From Azorinus chamasolen (lineage: Eukaryota; Mollusca; Bivalvia; Cardiida; Solecurtidae): DNA of 64,000 bases. Positions within the stretch are counted from its first letter, which is position 1, and each line of letters starts with the position of its first letter. Shown in pieces: positions 53,605-64,000 of the stretch. The notes below the pieces were generated by a model. That model ran no database searches. It was not told the origin of the DNA and saw only the letters and a program-made list of their open reading frames with translations. Location of the stretch: contig OY755240.1 of the NCBI GenBank assembly GCA_963576725.1, forward strand, positions 65,560,412-65,624,411, written 5' to 3'. The position numbers and the translations under genes are program-made.

Positions 53605-53833
53605 TTAACCCATTACATCATAGGCTATTTTTAGATACAACCTCTTCGAATAAATCTACCGAAAAGGAGCATTAACTAGAGAAAAGGAAACATTTAGAAT
53701 TTTGTAGTTTGAAACCATTGTGATAAATAGAGCATTTGCTCCTATAGGAGCAAATGCTCTATTTATCACAATGGTTTCACAAAGTGACTATTACAGAGGC
53801 GTAAAAAGTCGTCAATATGAGGGAATGGGTTAA
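53605..53833. mobile_element. Family B MITE, full length
   Basis: TTAACCCATTACATCATAGG to TATGAGGGAATGGGTTAA, perfect hairpin around GCATTTGCTCCTATAGGAGC. Confidence 0.75.
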
Positions 53834-54249
53834 CAACGTATATCTATGTAGTAAAGTTTTAATTCAATATGTTCTACATTTGCAATACAAAAATATAAAT
53901 GAAATTTCCCTCTGATATGTCAATATTTAATAAAATACCGAGTCACACCATTCCTGTTTGCTAGTGGTGGATCTATTCATGATGAGCTTTGCGAACAGTG
54001 TTTGTCCATATGAAATACCCAATAAATCTGTTCCTCATCTAAGAGGTGTAGATAACAAGAAAAATGATGTAACAAAACATGTTATTTCTCAGCCAATCCA
54101 ATGAAACCATTTCATGCTAATATTTAAAAGAATCACCTTGTAATTCTAATGAGTTCCAAAACAATTAAAGATTTGCGGAAAACATTATATATATATATTT
54201 TACCCTTTTTTTTTTTTAAATACATGAAATACTAGATTGGCACTATAAT

Positions 54250-54490
54250 TTAACCCTTTACTTCATGAATATTTATGGAAGAATTATGACACCATCAATA
54301 TTAAATATTCACTTTTGAAATGGCATTTAAACGCAGGAAATATTGGCAATGGCAGAAGCTGCAGAGTCATATCTATATTATTTCATAAGCAAACTGACTA
54401 GACCCTGATCAAACAGTTGTTACAGGAGCCGTCTGATCTGGGTCTACTCTGTTTGCAAAGGTGTAATTATGGTAAAAGGAAAAGGGTTAA
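54250..54490 (+). mobile_element. Family A MITE, full length
   Basis: TTAACCCTTTACTTCATG to GGAAAAGGGTTAA, followed within 25 bp by a family F copy. Confidence 0.65.
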
Positions 54491-54512
54491 CAGATACCAA
54501 CATGTTTGTTGT

Positions 54513-54720
54513 TACAGTAAAAAAAACCCTAAATGGATTTCTAGTAGAGAAGAATTTCGATACATTTAGGCAGGTGGCTGTTTTATGCATGGTGAAAGTC
54601 ATGCAGAAAGCTCCTCTAGGAGCTTTCTGCATGACTTTCACCCTGCATTAAGCTGCCAACTGTCTCCAAGACTGATATTTATACTAAACTGAATATCCAG
54701 TTTAGAGGGGTTTTTACTGA
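54513..54720. mobile_element. Family F MITE, full length
   Basis: TACAGTAAAAAAAACCCTAA to GTTTAGAGGGGTTTTTACTGA. Perfect hairpin around AGAAAGCTCCTCTAGGAGCT. Confidence 0.65.
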
Positions 54721-54842
54721 ATCTGAGAAATAAGAGATTTAGACCACACAACATGCCTCTTATCTATACTTAACTGACAGACATTTTCACACAGAGTTGG
54801 TCAGTACTTGTACATGCAGATATGAAATGTTCTAGAAATTCT

Positions 54843-54848
54843 TTTATT
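54843..54848 (-). promoter_or_regulatory. Poly(A) signal of the minus-strand gene
   Basis: AATAAA on the minus strand (TTTATT on plus), about 255 bp past the stop codon at 55105-55103. Supports a minus-strand 3' end here. Confidence 0.5.
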
Positions 54849-55102
54849 ACGTAACAGTTTCAAAACTAAAGTACCTGGAACAAAATGCAGTTTTTCAAAC
54901 CTTTTTTTTATCCATTATCTGTCTAATCTACAAGCAATATTCTTTTTCTAAACAGAAACCCTAGTATGAATGTAAAGCAGTTTGGACCCAGATGAGACGC
55001 TAAGTTACTACTGTAAGCATTTGTTCTTCTTTGCAGAAGTTTGCAGTTGGTTCCTGTGTTTGTCCTATGGCGGGTGCTATGTTACATCCAGTGGTGAACA
55101 AA

Positions 55103-55246
55103 TTATTTAGCAGCTGCCTGCTGACAAACATCCTCAGGGTTTTCAGGTATTCCTTTATCCGTACTGCCAAATTGTTCATAAAGCTTTCCCAAGGTAACCA
55201 CATACTGCCTCATAGCCTTCTCGTATACCATCATCTCCTGCACAAG
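55103..55246 (-). CDS. Terminal coding exon of an unidentified minus-strand gene
   Basis: On the minus strand, after the acceptor TTTATTCTTCAG, 144 nt in phase 0 encode 47 residues plus TAA: LVQEMMVYEKAMRQYVVTLG, then KLYEQFGSTDKG, a Pro/Glu stretch IPENPEDVC and QQAAAK. The first 28 residues look like an amphipathic helix. The neutral-to-acidic, well-balanced composition is unlike the surrounding repeats. I do not recognise the family. The phase fits the upstream exon at 59696-59773. A 191-nt or longer open frame in another minus-strand frame through the same bases is a shadow. Confidence 0.6.
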   Translation of the reverse strand, partial: LVQEMMVYEKAMRQYVVTLGKLYEQFGSTDKGIPENPEDVCQQAAAK

Positions 55247-56267
55247 CTGAAGAATAAAACGAAATAAACCTACACTCTATGGCTACAACCATCATTGATC
55301 AATTTACTAACATTAACCATTTCCTTGTTCTGTGTTTATTACAAATTTCAATACCTATTGAATATTCATGGACAAATTAGTTAGAATGAAATGTGGAAGG
55401 AGGAACATTGTAGACATTTTAGAAAGTAAAGAAACATTTTAGAAAGTAAAGAAACGGATCTATCAAATTCCATTAGCACACAGAGCAGACCTTGAGACCT
55501 GTTTGAGTTATCATGTCACATCAAAAATGTTGACGGACAGACAGACAGACAGAAAATGTGATTACTATAGGCCATAACTAGTTATCATGTAAACAAAATA
55601 ATTACAGGAGTTTTCTGCATAATTTCATCCTGCATTACTCAATGAATATTCATGTAAACAATAATGACATCATGAAAAGACACTTGGACACAGGATGTTC
55701 TTGTATTGGTAGAATCTAAAGAATCAAATCCATATTAAAGCATGAGCAAACAAAGCAGACCCTGATCAGATGGATCTGTTTGCTAAGGCATAGAAAGGCA
55801 TATTTATGGAGGAAAGGGTTAAGCAACCTCTTGTCTTAAAACCCAAGAATGAGACTTATTTTGGATGGTCGCTGTAGACATTTTTTTTACTGTATCTGGA
55901 AAATGAAATCATGAAAATATTGCTACATGTCAACACTGATGCAATCTTGGATTCACATTTAAAGTCACTTTTTTAACCTTTGTTTCAAAGATACAACTTT
56001 TAATGCCTTAGCAAACAGAGTAGACCAAGATCAGATGGCTCCAGTAGGAGCAATAGTGGGAAAGAAGTGTCAATCTTGATGCCTACAAATCGATTGATTT
56101 AAAGAAATTTTGGACGGCAGAAAAAATCAAAGCCTTATGTCAGTTAAATTTTGATTATACATATAACTCTAGTCCAGATTCATGAAAATATTTGATAACA
56201 ATTTTGCCCTTGTTCTGGTGAACATGCATCTGAAATTAGATGGGGAAGCAGATGTTGATAAGGGGTA

Positions 56268-56497
56268 TTAACCCTTTCTTCCATAAATACTCCTTTCTAT
56301 GCCTCTGTAAAAGTCACTTTATGAAACCATTGTGATAAATAGAGCATTTGCTCCTATAGAAGCAAATGCTCTATTTATCACAATCGTTTCAAATTACAAA
56401 ATTCTAAAAAAATTCCTTTTCTCTAGTTAATACTCCTTGTCAGTAGATTTATTCAAAGTGGCTGGATCTAAAAATAGCCTATGAGGGAATGGGTTAA
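56268..56497. mobile_element. Family B MITE
   Basis: TTAACCCTTTCTTCCATAAA to CTATGAGGGAATGGGTTAA. Left end of CCCTTTC type, right end of the GAATGGG type. Confidence 0.7.
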
Positions 56498-56889
56498 GGA
56501 TGCCTAAATAAAACTAGAACTATCACTAAAGGTGATGGAATACCCCGCACAGCAGCCTTGACCACAAATCCAAATACATTGTACCCATGTTTCAAGCCTA
56601 AATGACAAAAAAATACTCAAAGTTGAAGGGGAGATAATTCTGCAATGCTCAGCAGTAAAAACATGAAAATAGTATCTTGCACATCTACTTTTCGTGTTTC
56701 TTATCAATATATATATATATACCAAATATAAAGTCAATAACTTTTGCTGGTACTCATCACCTCTACTAAGTGCCAATAAGACAGGACTTGGTGGAGGAGT
56801 AAGAGATTGAGATAGATCACAATGGCACTTATCTACAACTTTGGGGAGGGATAGCTCAAGAAAAATGGTGCCACAGTCAAGGTAAACAC

Positions 56890-57570
56890 TATAACTCATT
56901 CCCTCATATTGATGCCTCTGTAAAAGTCACCTTTTCAAACCATTGTGATAAATACAGCATTTGCTCCACAGGAGCAAATGCTCTATTTATCACAATGGTT
57001 TCAGAACTACACAACTCAAACATTTTCATTTTCTCCAGTAAATGCTCCTTTTCGGCAGATTTATTCAAAGAGATGGGATCTAAAAATAGCCTATGTGGTA
57101 ATGGGTTAACCCTTTCCTTGTTGAGTATTCACATATGAAATAATGATAACATGAATATTTATTAGCTTATTTTGTATCATGGTATCTGTACCCAGAATGT
57201 TTTGGTATTGGTAGACACTGTATGAAGTCAGATCTATTAATATAACTTCATAAGCAATCAGAGCAGACACTGATCAGACCTTGGTCTAAAGGCATTAAAA
57301 GGTGTTTATCTGAAGGAATGGTTAACTGCCATGGGCAATCTGCTATCACCTTTATCCCTTTCCTCCATAAATACGCCTGTCTACGCCTCTGCAAAAATCA
57401 CCTGTTGAAACCATTGTGATAAATAGAGCATTTGCTCCTATGCTCCATTTATCACAATGGTTTCAAGCTACACAATTCTAAAAGTTTCCTTTTCTCTAGT
57501 TAATGCTCCTTTTCGGTAAATTCATTCAAAGAGGTTGGATCTAAAAATAGCATATGGAGGAAAGGGTTAA
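56890..57570. repeat. Three abutting MITEs: B, A, B
   Basis: Family B (56890-57109), family A (57106-57325) and family B (57352-57570). The first two share a single TTAA at 57106-57109; 26 bp separate A from the last B. Hairpins are recognisable in all three, though the A hairpin is largely deleted. Confidence 0.65.
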
Positions 57571-58106
57571 CAATAGCCTGAATCCAGATGAAACACCAAG
57601 TAACTTTGACTCATAAGAATATGCTTTTGAAACGAATAGAAAGGAAATGCAAAAATTAAAATTGAAGAAAACAGCAAATTTGTGCAGATGACCAAACTTA
57701 GTAACAAAACAGTTAAAGGTTTTTCTATTTTGCAGGAAAACACAGCAAAGAAATAATATAACAAGCAAAATATGCCGGATTTGTTTTGGTTAACAATTTA
57801 CCTAATGATTTTTTATTGATATAGGTTTATACATTGCTTCAACACAGTTTCAGTTAATTCATGACGTCAAACTAATTACAGGTGGAGGAAGACCAAAGGT
57901 GCAATTTGAAACCTAAAACATTATACCTGAATCCAACTTCTGGTTATAATTGGCACCTGAATAGAACGGCTGAAAATCCTTCCATTTGATTTACACACAA
58001 ATACAGAATGAAGAAACCATGACACTATGACCTTGTTTCTTACTGGCATTGCCTCATATAGGGAAATAGGCTTATTTTATGTGAGATGATGACTGCATTT
58101 AGAATT

Positions 58107-58336
58107 TTTAGTTACTTCACGCATCTGCAAACAGAGTAGACCCAGATCAGACGGCTCCTAGAGGAGCCGTCTGATCAGGGTCTGCTCTGTTTGCTAATAG
58201 AATTTGAAAGGTCTGTTTCTTTGCTTTCTAAAATGTCTACAATGGTCCACCTTTCATATTTATTTATAACTATTTTGTTAATGAATATTCAGTAGGTATT
58301 GAAATTTGGGGTAAATATAGAACAGGGAAAGGGTTA
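58107..58336 (-). mobile_element. Family A MITE, reverse orientation
   Basis: GCAAACAGAGTAGACCCAGA hairpin near 58127-58193 and the right end GAACAGGGAAAGGGTTAA. The left terminus is eroded. Confidence 0.6.
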
Positions 58337-58344
58337 ACTGTATT

Positions 58345-59520
58345 TTCAAGATAATGACCTTGACCTGATTTCATATATCATATCAACAGACGGTCCTTCA
58401 CCCAAGCCATCTACATAACAAAAATGAATTGCCCTGCATTTACAGTTCTTAATATATAAGCAATATTAAAGTCCGTTAAAGGCGACCAGGTTTTCAAAAA
58501 AGTTACCATGACCTGATTTCATGGGTTAATGGACTAAGTGTACCATTGCCGAAGCAAACCTGGACTATACGTACCATTTCCTGGACCATGCGTACCAATA
58601 ATAAATAATATAAATGATACTTGAATATAACACTTAAGTATTATACTATTGTATTATATAGTGTTTTACAAATATACTCTTATATGAGATTCTGTATTGG
58701 ACATCATATTAGATTCTGTGTAAGAACCTCATAATGCGGATTTCTTGACATCACCATACAGGAAATCTACCGGTTACAAGTTTCCCCAACACTGTAAAAT
58801 GCACAAATATCCTTTATAAACAAAAGTCACCTGTTTTGGAATCATATGCTGACATATGCTGACATATTAGATTCTGTGTAGAACCTCATATGCCGATGTG
58901 TTGACATCGACATACAGGAAATCTACCGTTATGGTTATGAAATCTACCAAGCCTTATGGTTTCAGAGAAAAATAATATTTTATATTTTTCCCATGAAAAA
59001 CTGACAAGTTTTGTCCATAGGTCAAGGTCGTTAGTTGAACATTCTTGACAGAGGACCACAAGCCAAAGCTACATATTTGTAGAGGACCATTAGATCATGT
59101 TACATACCAAACATCAAAGGTCTAGGCCTTACAGTTTCAGAAGATTTTTAAAGATTTTCCTATGAAAAACTGATAAGCCCTTGGGCGGGCCATTTTTGGC
59201 CCGACGTCATAATTTGAACAATCTTTGTAGAGGACTATTAGATCATGCTACATGCCAAATATCAAAGGTCTAGGCCTTACAGTTTCAGAGAAGAAGATTT
59301 TTAAAGATTTTCCTATGAAAATCTGATAAGCCCTTGGTAGTTCAGAAGTTATAGCAATGTTAAAGTTGCAAAGTTTTGGAAATAGTGACCTTGACCTGAT
59401 TTCATGTATCCTTGTATCAAGTGAAAGGCCTTCGTCCATGCTATCTGCATACCAAATATGAATTGTCTAGCATAAGTAATTCAGAAGTTATAAGCAATGT
59501 TTTTTTTGTTAATGACCGCA
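58345..59520 (-). repeat. Reverse copy of the 155-bp-core element with flanking direct repeats
   Basis: About 58950-59336 carries the complement of the core at 51-1434 (CTAGGCCTTACAGTTTCAG, CCTATGAAAAACTGATAAGC, GGCCATTTTTGGCCCG), with about two units. On each side a segment with GACCTTGACCTGATTTCAT is present (58365-58470 and 59388-59500) in direct orientation. Confidence 0.6.
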
Positions 59521-59695
59521 TGCCGCCCGCCCTCCCGGTTTTCCCCCAAACTATAAGCCAAGATTTTTCTCGAAAAATCCGGCTAACAAAATCAAGTGTA
59601 AAACCCTGCATCCCCCACCCATCCCCGCATCTACACCACCCACCATCCCCTTATTTTCTGCAAAACAGACTAAAACTTGTAAACTTTCAGCTGAC

Positions 59696-59773
59696 CTCCT
59701 CATCTTTGCCTTTCACTTTGTCTGTCAAATGGGAAAACAGCTTCTCCTTAGTTGGTGACAATTTCAAGGCAGC
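59696..59773 (-). CDS. Internal coding exon of the unidentified minus-strand gene
   Basis: On the minus strand, after TTTGTTTTTCAG, 78 nt (26 codons, phase 0 at both ends) encode AALKLSPTKEKLFSHLTDKV and KGKDEE, ending at GTCAGC, a weak but acceptable donor. Joined to 55103-55246 the frame continues KDEE-LVQEMM. Highly charged, helix-prone sequence. No family recognised; further exons should lie to the right, mostly outside the window. Confidence 0.5.
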
Positions 59774-59940
59774 CTGAAAAACAAAATGCCATTTCACAGT
59801 ATTCCTCTTTGCAATTAAAAAACTTTAGTGAGCAAGCTCACATACCCCACGCCGCCACATTGTCAAAGAAGAAAAGTGGTTCTTAATGACAGATTCCTCT
59901 GAATTCCTCAACTCATACAAGCTTTTATTCATGACAATTC

Positions 59941-60185
59941 TTAACCCTTTCCCTCATGTAAACGTGTTTTCACGCATTTGCAAACAGAGTAGACCCAGAT
60001 CAGACGGCTACTACAGGAGCCGTCTGATCAGGGTCTGCTCTGTTTGCTAATAGAATTTGATAGATCAGTTTCTTTGCCTCCTAAAATGTCTACAATGTTT
60101 CACTTTCCATATATCTTTATAACTATTTTGTTAATGAATATTCTGGAGGTATTGGAATTTGGAATAAACATAGGGAAAGGGTTAA
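59941..60185 (-). mobile_element. Family A MITE, reverse orientation, full length
   Basis: TTAACCCTTTCCCTCATGTA to ATAGGGAAAGGGTTAA. Hairpin around CAGACGGCTACTACAGGAGC. Confidence 0.7.
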
Positions 60186-60981
60186 ACCAAATTAGACAAA
60201 AATTGGTCAAGAAATGAAAGAGCTAGATGAGCAACTATTTATAGTGATACCAAGATGGACTGACGGACATACTTATGGAAAGAGCCTTGTATGAATTTTC
60301 TTTTGTTTAAAATAGACACACAAGACAAGAAAATAGTCACACAGGTAAAGGAAGAACAAAAGATCTGTTGTTCTCATAGTCACACAAGTATATTTATGTT
60401 TGCCCAGACAGAATGACGGATGGATGGACAGATGACAGGTTCCTCTGAAAATCGAACTCATCCAAGCTTTTATTCACAACAATATCTTAAAGCAAATTTG
60501 ATTCAAAAATAGGAATATCTCTCCTATATAGGTCTTTACCTATACAGTACATCCCCTCTAAACTGGAATTCTAGTAGAGAAGAATTTATATACTTTAGGC
60601 AGGTGGCTGCTTAATGCAGGGTGAAAGTCATCCAGAAAGTTTTCTGCATGACTGTCACCCTGCATTCAGCTGCCACCTGTCTCCAAGACCGATATTTATA
60701 CTAAATTTAATGTCCAGTTTAGAGGGGTTTTACTGTATATACCAGACTAGACTGATTCAAAGACTGGAATATCCCTGCTATACAGGTTTATAAATATATG
60801 TACTAGACTAGATTGATTCAAAGACAGATATATCCTTGCCATACTGGTCTATACCTAAATGTTCTAGATTATATTGATTCCAAGACAGGAGAACCCCTGC
60901 TCTACCATGATATACCTATATGTATCAGATTAGATTGATTCAGAGACAGCAATACCCTTGATACACAGGGCGTTACCGTAC
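60186..60981. repeat. Family F copy and a four-fold degenerate repeat
   Basis: Family F at 60543-60737 (TACAGTACATCCCCTCTAA to GTTTAGAGGGGTTTTACTGTA) has a reduced hairpin. From 60740 to 60975 the phrase AGACTAGATTGATTCAAAGA recurs about four times at roughly 60-bp spacing. Confidence 0.55.
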
Positions 60982-61230
60982 TTAACCCTTTCCCTCATAT
61001 AAACGTGTTTTCACGCATTTGCAAACAGAGTAGACCCAGATCAGACGGCTCCTAGAGGAGTGGTCTGATCAGGGTCTGCTCTGTTTGCTGATAAAATTTG
61101 ATATATCTATTTCTTTTCTTTTTAAAATGGCTACAATGTTCCAACATCCATATTTCATTAGAACTATTTTGTCCATGTATATTCAGTAGGTATTGAAATT
61201 TGTAATAAACACAGAACAGGGAAAGGGCTA
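60982..61230 (-). mobile_element. Family A MITE, reverse orientation
   Basis: TTAACCCTTTCCCTCATATA to AACAGGGAAAGGGCTA. Hairpin built on CCCAGATCAGACGGCTCC, with one arm mutated (GTGGTCTGATC). Confidence 0.7.
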
Positions 61231-61410
61231 TACATGTATAAACTAGACAAGATTGGTTGGTTGGTGTGCTTGTTACCTACTGCACTAAATATGAAACAGA
61301 GATCGTAACAGCTGCATCATTTACCGTTGTACTAGCTTCCTACCAGGACAAAAGCCCACTGCTCAACATAATTATGTATTTAATTAAGGAATTTATATAA
61401 CACACTTATA

Positions 61411-61657
61411 TTAAACCTTCGCTTGCTATTCACGTCAATATACCTACCTGTAAATAGTGAATACCCAGATGAGACAGCTCCTGCAGGAGCTGTCTCATCA
61501 GGGTCTGCACTATTTACAAGTTAATTGTGCAACCAGTGCACTCCACAGCAGTGATTGCACAGCGAAATATGTGTACACAGTGAAGATATATGTAATTATA
61601 CAACTGGGCAAGGGTAAAGGAGAAATGTATTTTAAAATTCAGTAAGCGAAGGGTTAA
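61411..61657 (-). mobile_element. Family E MITE, reverse orientation
   Basis: TTAAACCTTCGCTTGCTATT to CAGTAAGCGAAGGGTTAA; matches 7002-7251 in reverse throughout, including the CAGCTCCTGCAGGAGCTG hairpin tip. Confidence 0.75.
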
Positions 61658-62010
61658 TAGCAAGGGAGAAGAAAACATGTGAGAAACGAAATAATATAAC
61701 CATTTACAAAATGTAATTGCAATGAGAATAATAGTAATGAACAACTATGTTGTTATGCACAAGGTAATAATCTGGTTTTTACTACTGGACATCCCAACAT
61801 TCACTGGTTCAAATTTTTCAGTTTAACACCCCTGAGGTAGCAATTAAAACAGGATCTACACTATTTTTACAATATAAATCAACATCTAGATTGGATAGGC
61901 CAAATGGTATGAAAATGTGTCTATAAAACAAAACTGAGTACCTGTTCACTATCAAGATACCCTTGCGGAAAAAAAACGCAGCTATTTAAAAACGCAGCTT
62001 TTGCGGCACA
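61658..62010. other. No feature recognised
   Basis: AT-rich intergenic or intronic sequence; no tandem or inverted structure seen, and no confident exon on either strand. Confidence 0.35.
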
Positions 62011-62084
62011 AATGTTACACTTTTACGCTGCTTAGGCCAGTAGAAAAAACGAGCCTTTCAATAAAGTGGCGTATTTAATAAATA

Positions 62085-62360
62085 GAAAGGAAAAGTGGCA
62101 GATAAGTGGCAGAATTAATATGCCACTCCACGAGAGTGACATATAAGCGACATTTTTGTCATGTTGAAAAGACGCCGCTCTACATAAGTGAAAGAAAAGC
62201 CTCGTATTTATTTTCTTACTGTGGCAATTAAATACGCCACTCAAATAAAGTGACACATAGGGACGTTTTTTGTCATGTTGAAAAGACGCCGCTCTACATA
62301 AGCGAAAGAAAAGCCTCGTATTTGTTGTTATAAAAAGACGCCACTTTTCAAAAGTGACAT
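62085..62360. repeat. Direct duplication, unit about 114 bp
   Basis: ATGTTGAAAAGACGCCGCTC begins at 62161 and 62275, followed in both by TACATAAG(T/C)GAAAGAAAAG and CCTCGTATTT. Flanking sequence carries repeated GTGGC(A/G)...CGCCAC motifs in both orientations. Confidence 0.65.
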
Positions 62361-62676
62361 ATTTTTAGGATGGAGCAGCATATTTAAGAAAATGGATCGT
62401 TTTTTCCTCCAAATCTTAAATACGCCACTTCTACACCCCTTTGCTTTAGTCACGTATTAACCTTTACTCTAGGTAGGATTTTGCAGACAAAGCAGACCCA
62501 TGGCCCTTACCAAACTATCTTACATTAACTTATAAGTCACTTATAAGTGAGATATAGATGACTTATAATTAAGCCCCTAATAAGCCCCTTATAGGTCACT
62601 TATAAATTCACAAAAAATCCTGTGTAAGTGAGTTCTAAGTTTAAGTCAGTTATAAATGAGTTATAAGGCTGGAAAA

Positions 62677-63452
62677 ACAGTCCAACCTGCTGTAAGCGAT
62701 CAGTCTAGGGAAGTGGCCACTTTGGCTGCTTACAGCAGGTGACCGCCTAAACCAGGTGCATGTTACCAAGCATACTGTCGAGTAATTATGACAGACATGT
62801 ATTATGTGTACAGCAGTATACTAATCGATATTTATAAAGACCGTTCCGACCTAAAGTGCCCGTAATAATTGCAAGTCATATCGAATTAATTAGCTTGTTT
62901 GTCGTTCTTCAACCTTTTGTCCCTTATTTATAAGTGTCAGTTCTTTCATTTGAGTAATACACGTGCCAGTGTTATTCGAATTTGACTTCAGGGTGTTACT
63001 TCTAACGGTGTAGCCATGTTTGACATGACTGGTTTCCCGAATATTCTGTCCGCGAACATATAACTCATAAAGCGGAAGTCAGGAACCAGCTAGTTCACGC
63101 ATGATTACATTCCTGGGGAATTCCGAGTAGAAGGTAAATCCCCAATTAATATGGCGTGAAAAACCGACAAGCTTTGTAAACAAACAAAAAGAAACTCTGA
63201 TAAGGGGTCCAAATGGGTCATGACCGTTAGTTGTATGCATTCAAATGTGACAAAATGTCTTATGTTGCCGATCGATAGCCATGAAAAGTGTTTACACGCT
63301 TTACATTTGTAGAACACCTGGCCACTTACACCAGTGTGTATTGGCCATTTGGGATGAAATAGAGTGGCCGCTGGCCACGTTACGCAGGTGACCGCTTATA
63401 CCAGGTGTAATATATAGTGTTTTTCGTGACCGCTGAAGCAAGTTGGACTGTA
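62677..63452. mobile_element. TACAGT-like element with ACAGTCCAAC ends
   Basis: ACAGTCCAACCTGCTGTAAG at the left pairs with GCTGAAGCAAGTTGGACTGTA at the right (ending at 63452). Sub-terminal copies of GGTGACCGC also occur (near 62738 and 63388). About 775 bp with no transposase frame visible. The upstream TTATAAGT-rich stretch (62530-62665) is a separate simple repeat. Confidence 0.55.
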
Positions 63453-63975
63453 CTTCACTTATAAGTGGCTTGTATGACTTCCAGTGAACATTTGATAAAA
63501 CAATTGAAAAATTCTGAAGGGAGGTGATCCCCCGAGAGCAAAAATTGCAACACAAAACGAGAAAATTGCAGACTCGGTTTTATTGAGTCTGTTCATGAGC
63601 AGTAATTGAAAGTGCAACACTACTCATGCCCCCTAGCACCGGCTTAAGCGGTATTTAATTTTCAGAACAAGAAGTACTGAAATTCATGATCACCAAGGAT
63701 CAGAAGGTATAACAACACTGAGAATGAAGTCAATTATAAGGGCAAGGCTTTTCATTACATTGCCATTTGTATGTGAGAACTTCTAAAAATCTAAGTCCAA
63801 AAATTATTCAAAATTTTGCCCGCAAAAAAGGCTTAATGCTTCAGCAGATCCTATCATCCAACAGTAATCATTACTAATGGGTAATTCTCAGAATTTCAAG
63901 ATCTATCCAATAAAATAATAATCATTTACATTGCATAATTATATACTATTTGATATTTTGTCATACTCCAATATA
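63453..63975. repeat. Intergenic, includes a repeat shared with 45996-46375
   Basis: The segment from about 63620 to 63860 matches the earlier copy in the same orientation (CCTAGCACCGGCTTAAG, AACAACACTGAGAATGAAG, CTTCAGCAGA). No gene recognised. Confidence 0.4.
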
Positions 63976-64000
63976 TTAACCCTTCTCTTGCTGTTCATGT
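63976..64000 (-). mobile_element. Family E MITE cut by the window end
   Basis: TTAACCCTTCTCTTGCTGTT followed by CATGT matches the start of the reverse-oriented copy at 61411. Only 25 bp are inside the window. Confidence 0.55.

Larger units (their letters stand above)
55250..59690 (-). other. Probable last intron of the minus-strand gene, MITE-rich
   Basis: Contains family A copies (about 55310-55500, 55640-55820, 57106-57325 and 58107-58336), family B copies (56268-56497, 56890-57109 and 57352-57570), and the reversed 155-bp-core element (about 58950-59336). Stretches 55830-56265, 56500-56885 and 57575-58105 hold no feature I can support. Additional small exons cannot be excluded. Confidence 0.45.

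Noticed and set aside
56504..56899. 131-codon minus-strand frame with a Pro-rich SLTPPPSPV stretch
   Set aside because: No flanking splice sites that fit the neighbouring exons, an AT-repeat-encoded hydrophobic tract follows, and no domain is recognised. It could be a repeat-derived frame.
59412..59777. 121-codon plus-strand frame
   Set aside because: It overlaps the minus-strand exon 59696-59773 and a dispersed repeat; its composition (Pro, Ser, His rich) follows C-rich sequence and no splice context supports it.

Overview
This is eukaryotic, intron-rich, AT-rich DNA. Repeat content points to an invertebrate and most likely a bivalve mollusc: a terminally inverted element beginning with TAGCTCACCTGAGC, elements ending in TATACGCCCGTC, a tRNA-Asp-derived SINE, and hundreds of short palindromic MITE-like inserts. 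The species cannot be named from the sequence. Bacterial features (operons, CRISPR, rRNA) are absent, and almost all long open frames are repeat artefacts.

The main gene is on the plus strand, from a TATA-type promoter near 12.64 kb to about 44.5 kb. I rebuilt it exon by exon from splice sites and reading phase: 12 common exons (12728-12766, 14582-14597, 18357-18592, 23761-23994, 24755-24881, 26158-26247, 27348-27380, 29086-29222, 31462-31599, 32793-32949, 33877-34011, 35397-35417) plus one of two homologous terminal exons (38872-39428 or 43957-44462). All junctions keep frame and predict secreted proteins of 639 or 622 residues: a signal peptide, von Willebrand factor A (VWA) domain 1 with an intact metal site, a Thr-rich linker, VWA domain 2 with an intact metal site, and a third VWA-like domain whose metal site is lost. 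The third domain is encoded by a single exon that exists in two diverged tandem copies with the same phase, each with its own stop and a plausible poly(A) signal. This looks like a choice of C-terminal domain by alternative terminal exons.

Three of the gene's splice junctions lie inside or at the edge of tandem arrays. The exon 3 donor starts a 2 kb satellite of 21-bp units, the exon 8 donor is repeated four more times in a roughly 54-bp array, and the exon 9 acceptor is the last of five 25-bp units.

Two coding exons of an unidentified minus-strand gene lie at 59696-59773 and 55103-55246 (the 3' end), with a poly(A) signal near 54845. An unrecognised 86-codon open stretch lies in intron 2 (15489-15749), and a LINE reverse-transcriptase C-terminal relic lies at 45337-45453.

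Region by region: 1-12.6 kb holds repeats only (tandem-core element, MITEs, SINE, minisatellite). 12.6-44.5 kb is the VWA gene with MITE-packed introns. 44.5-54.8 kb is intergenic repeats. 54.8-64 kb is the 3' end of the minus-strand gene plus repeats. The dominant MITE families (called A to I here) mostly end in TTAA, and nested insertions show TTAA target-site duplication, the signature of piggyBac-type transposition. Other inserts begin TACAGT and end ACTGTA, as in pogo/Tc1-type elements.
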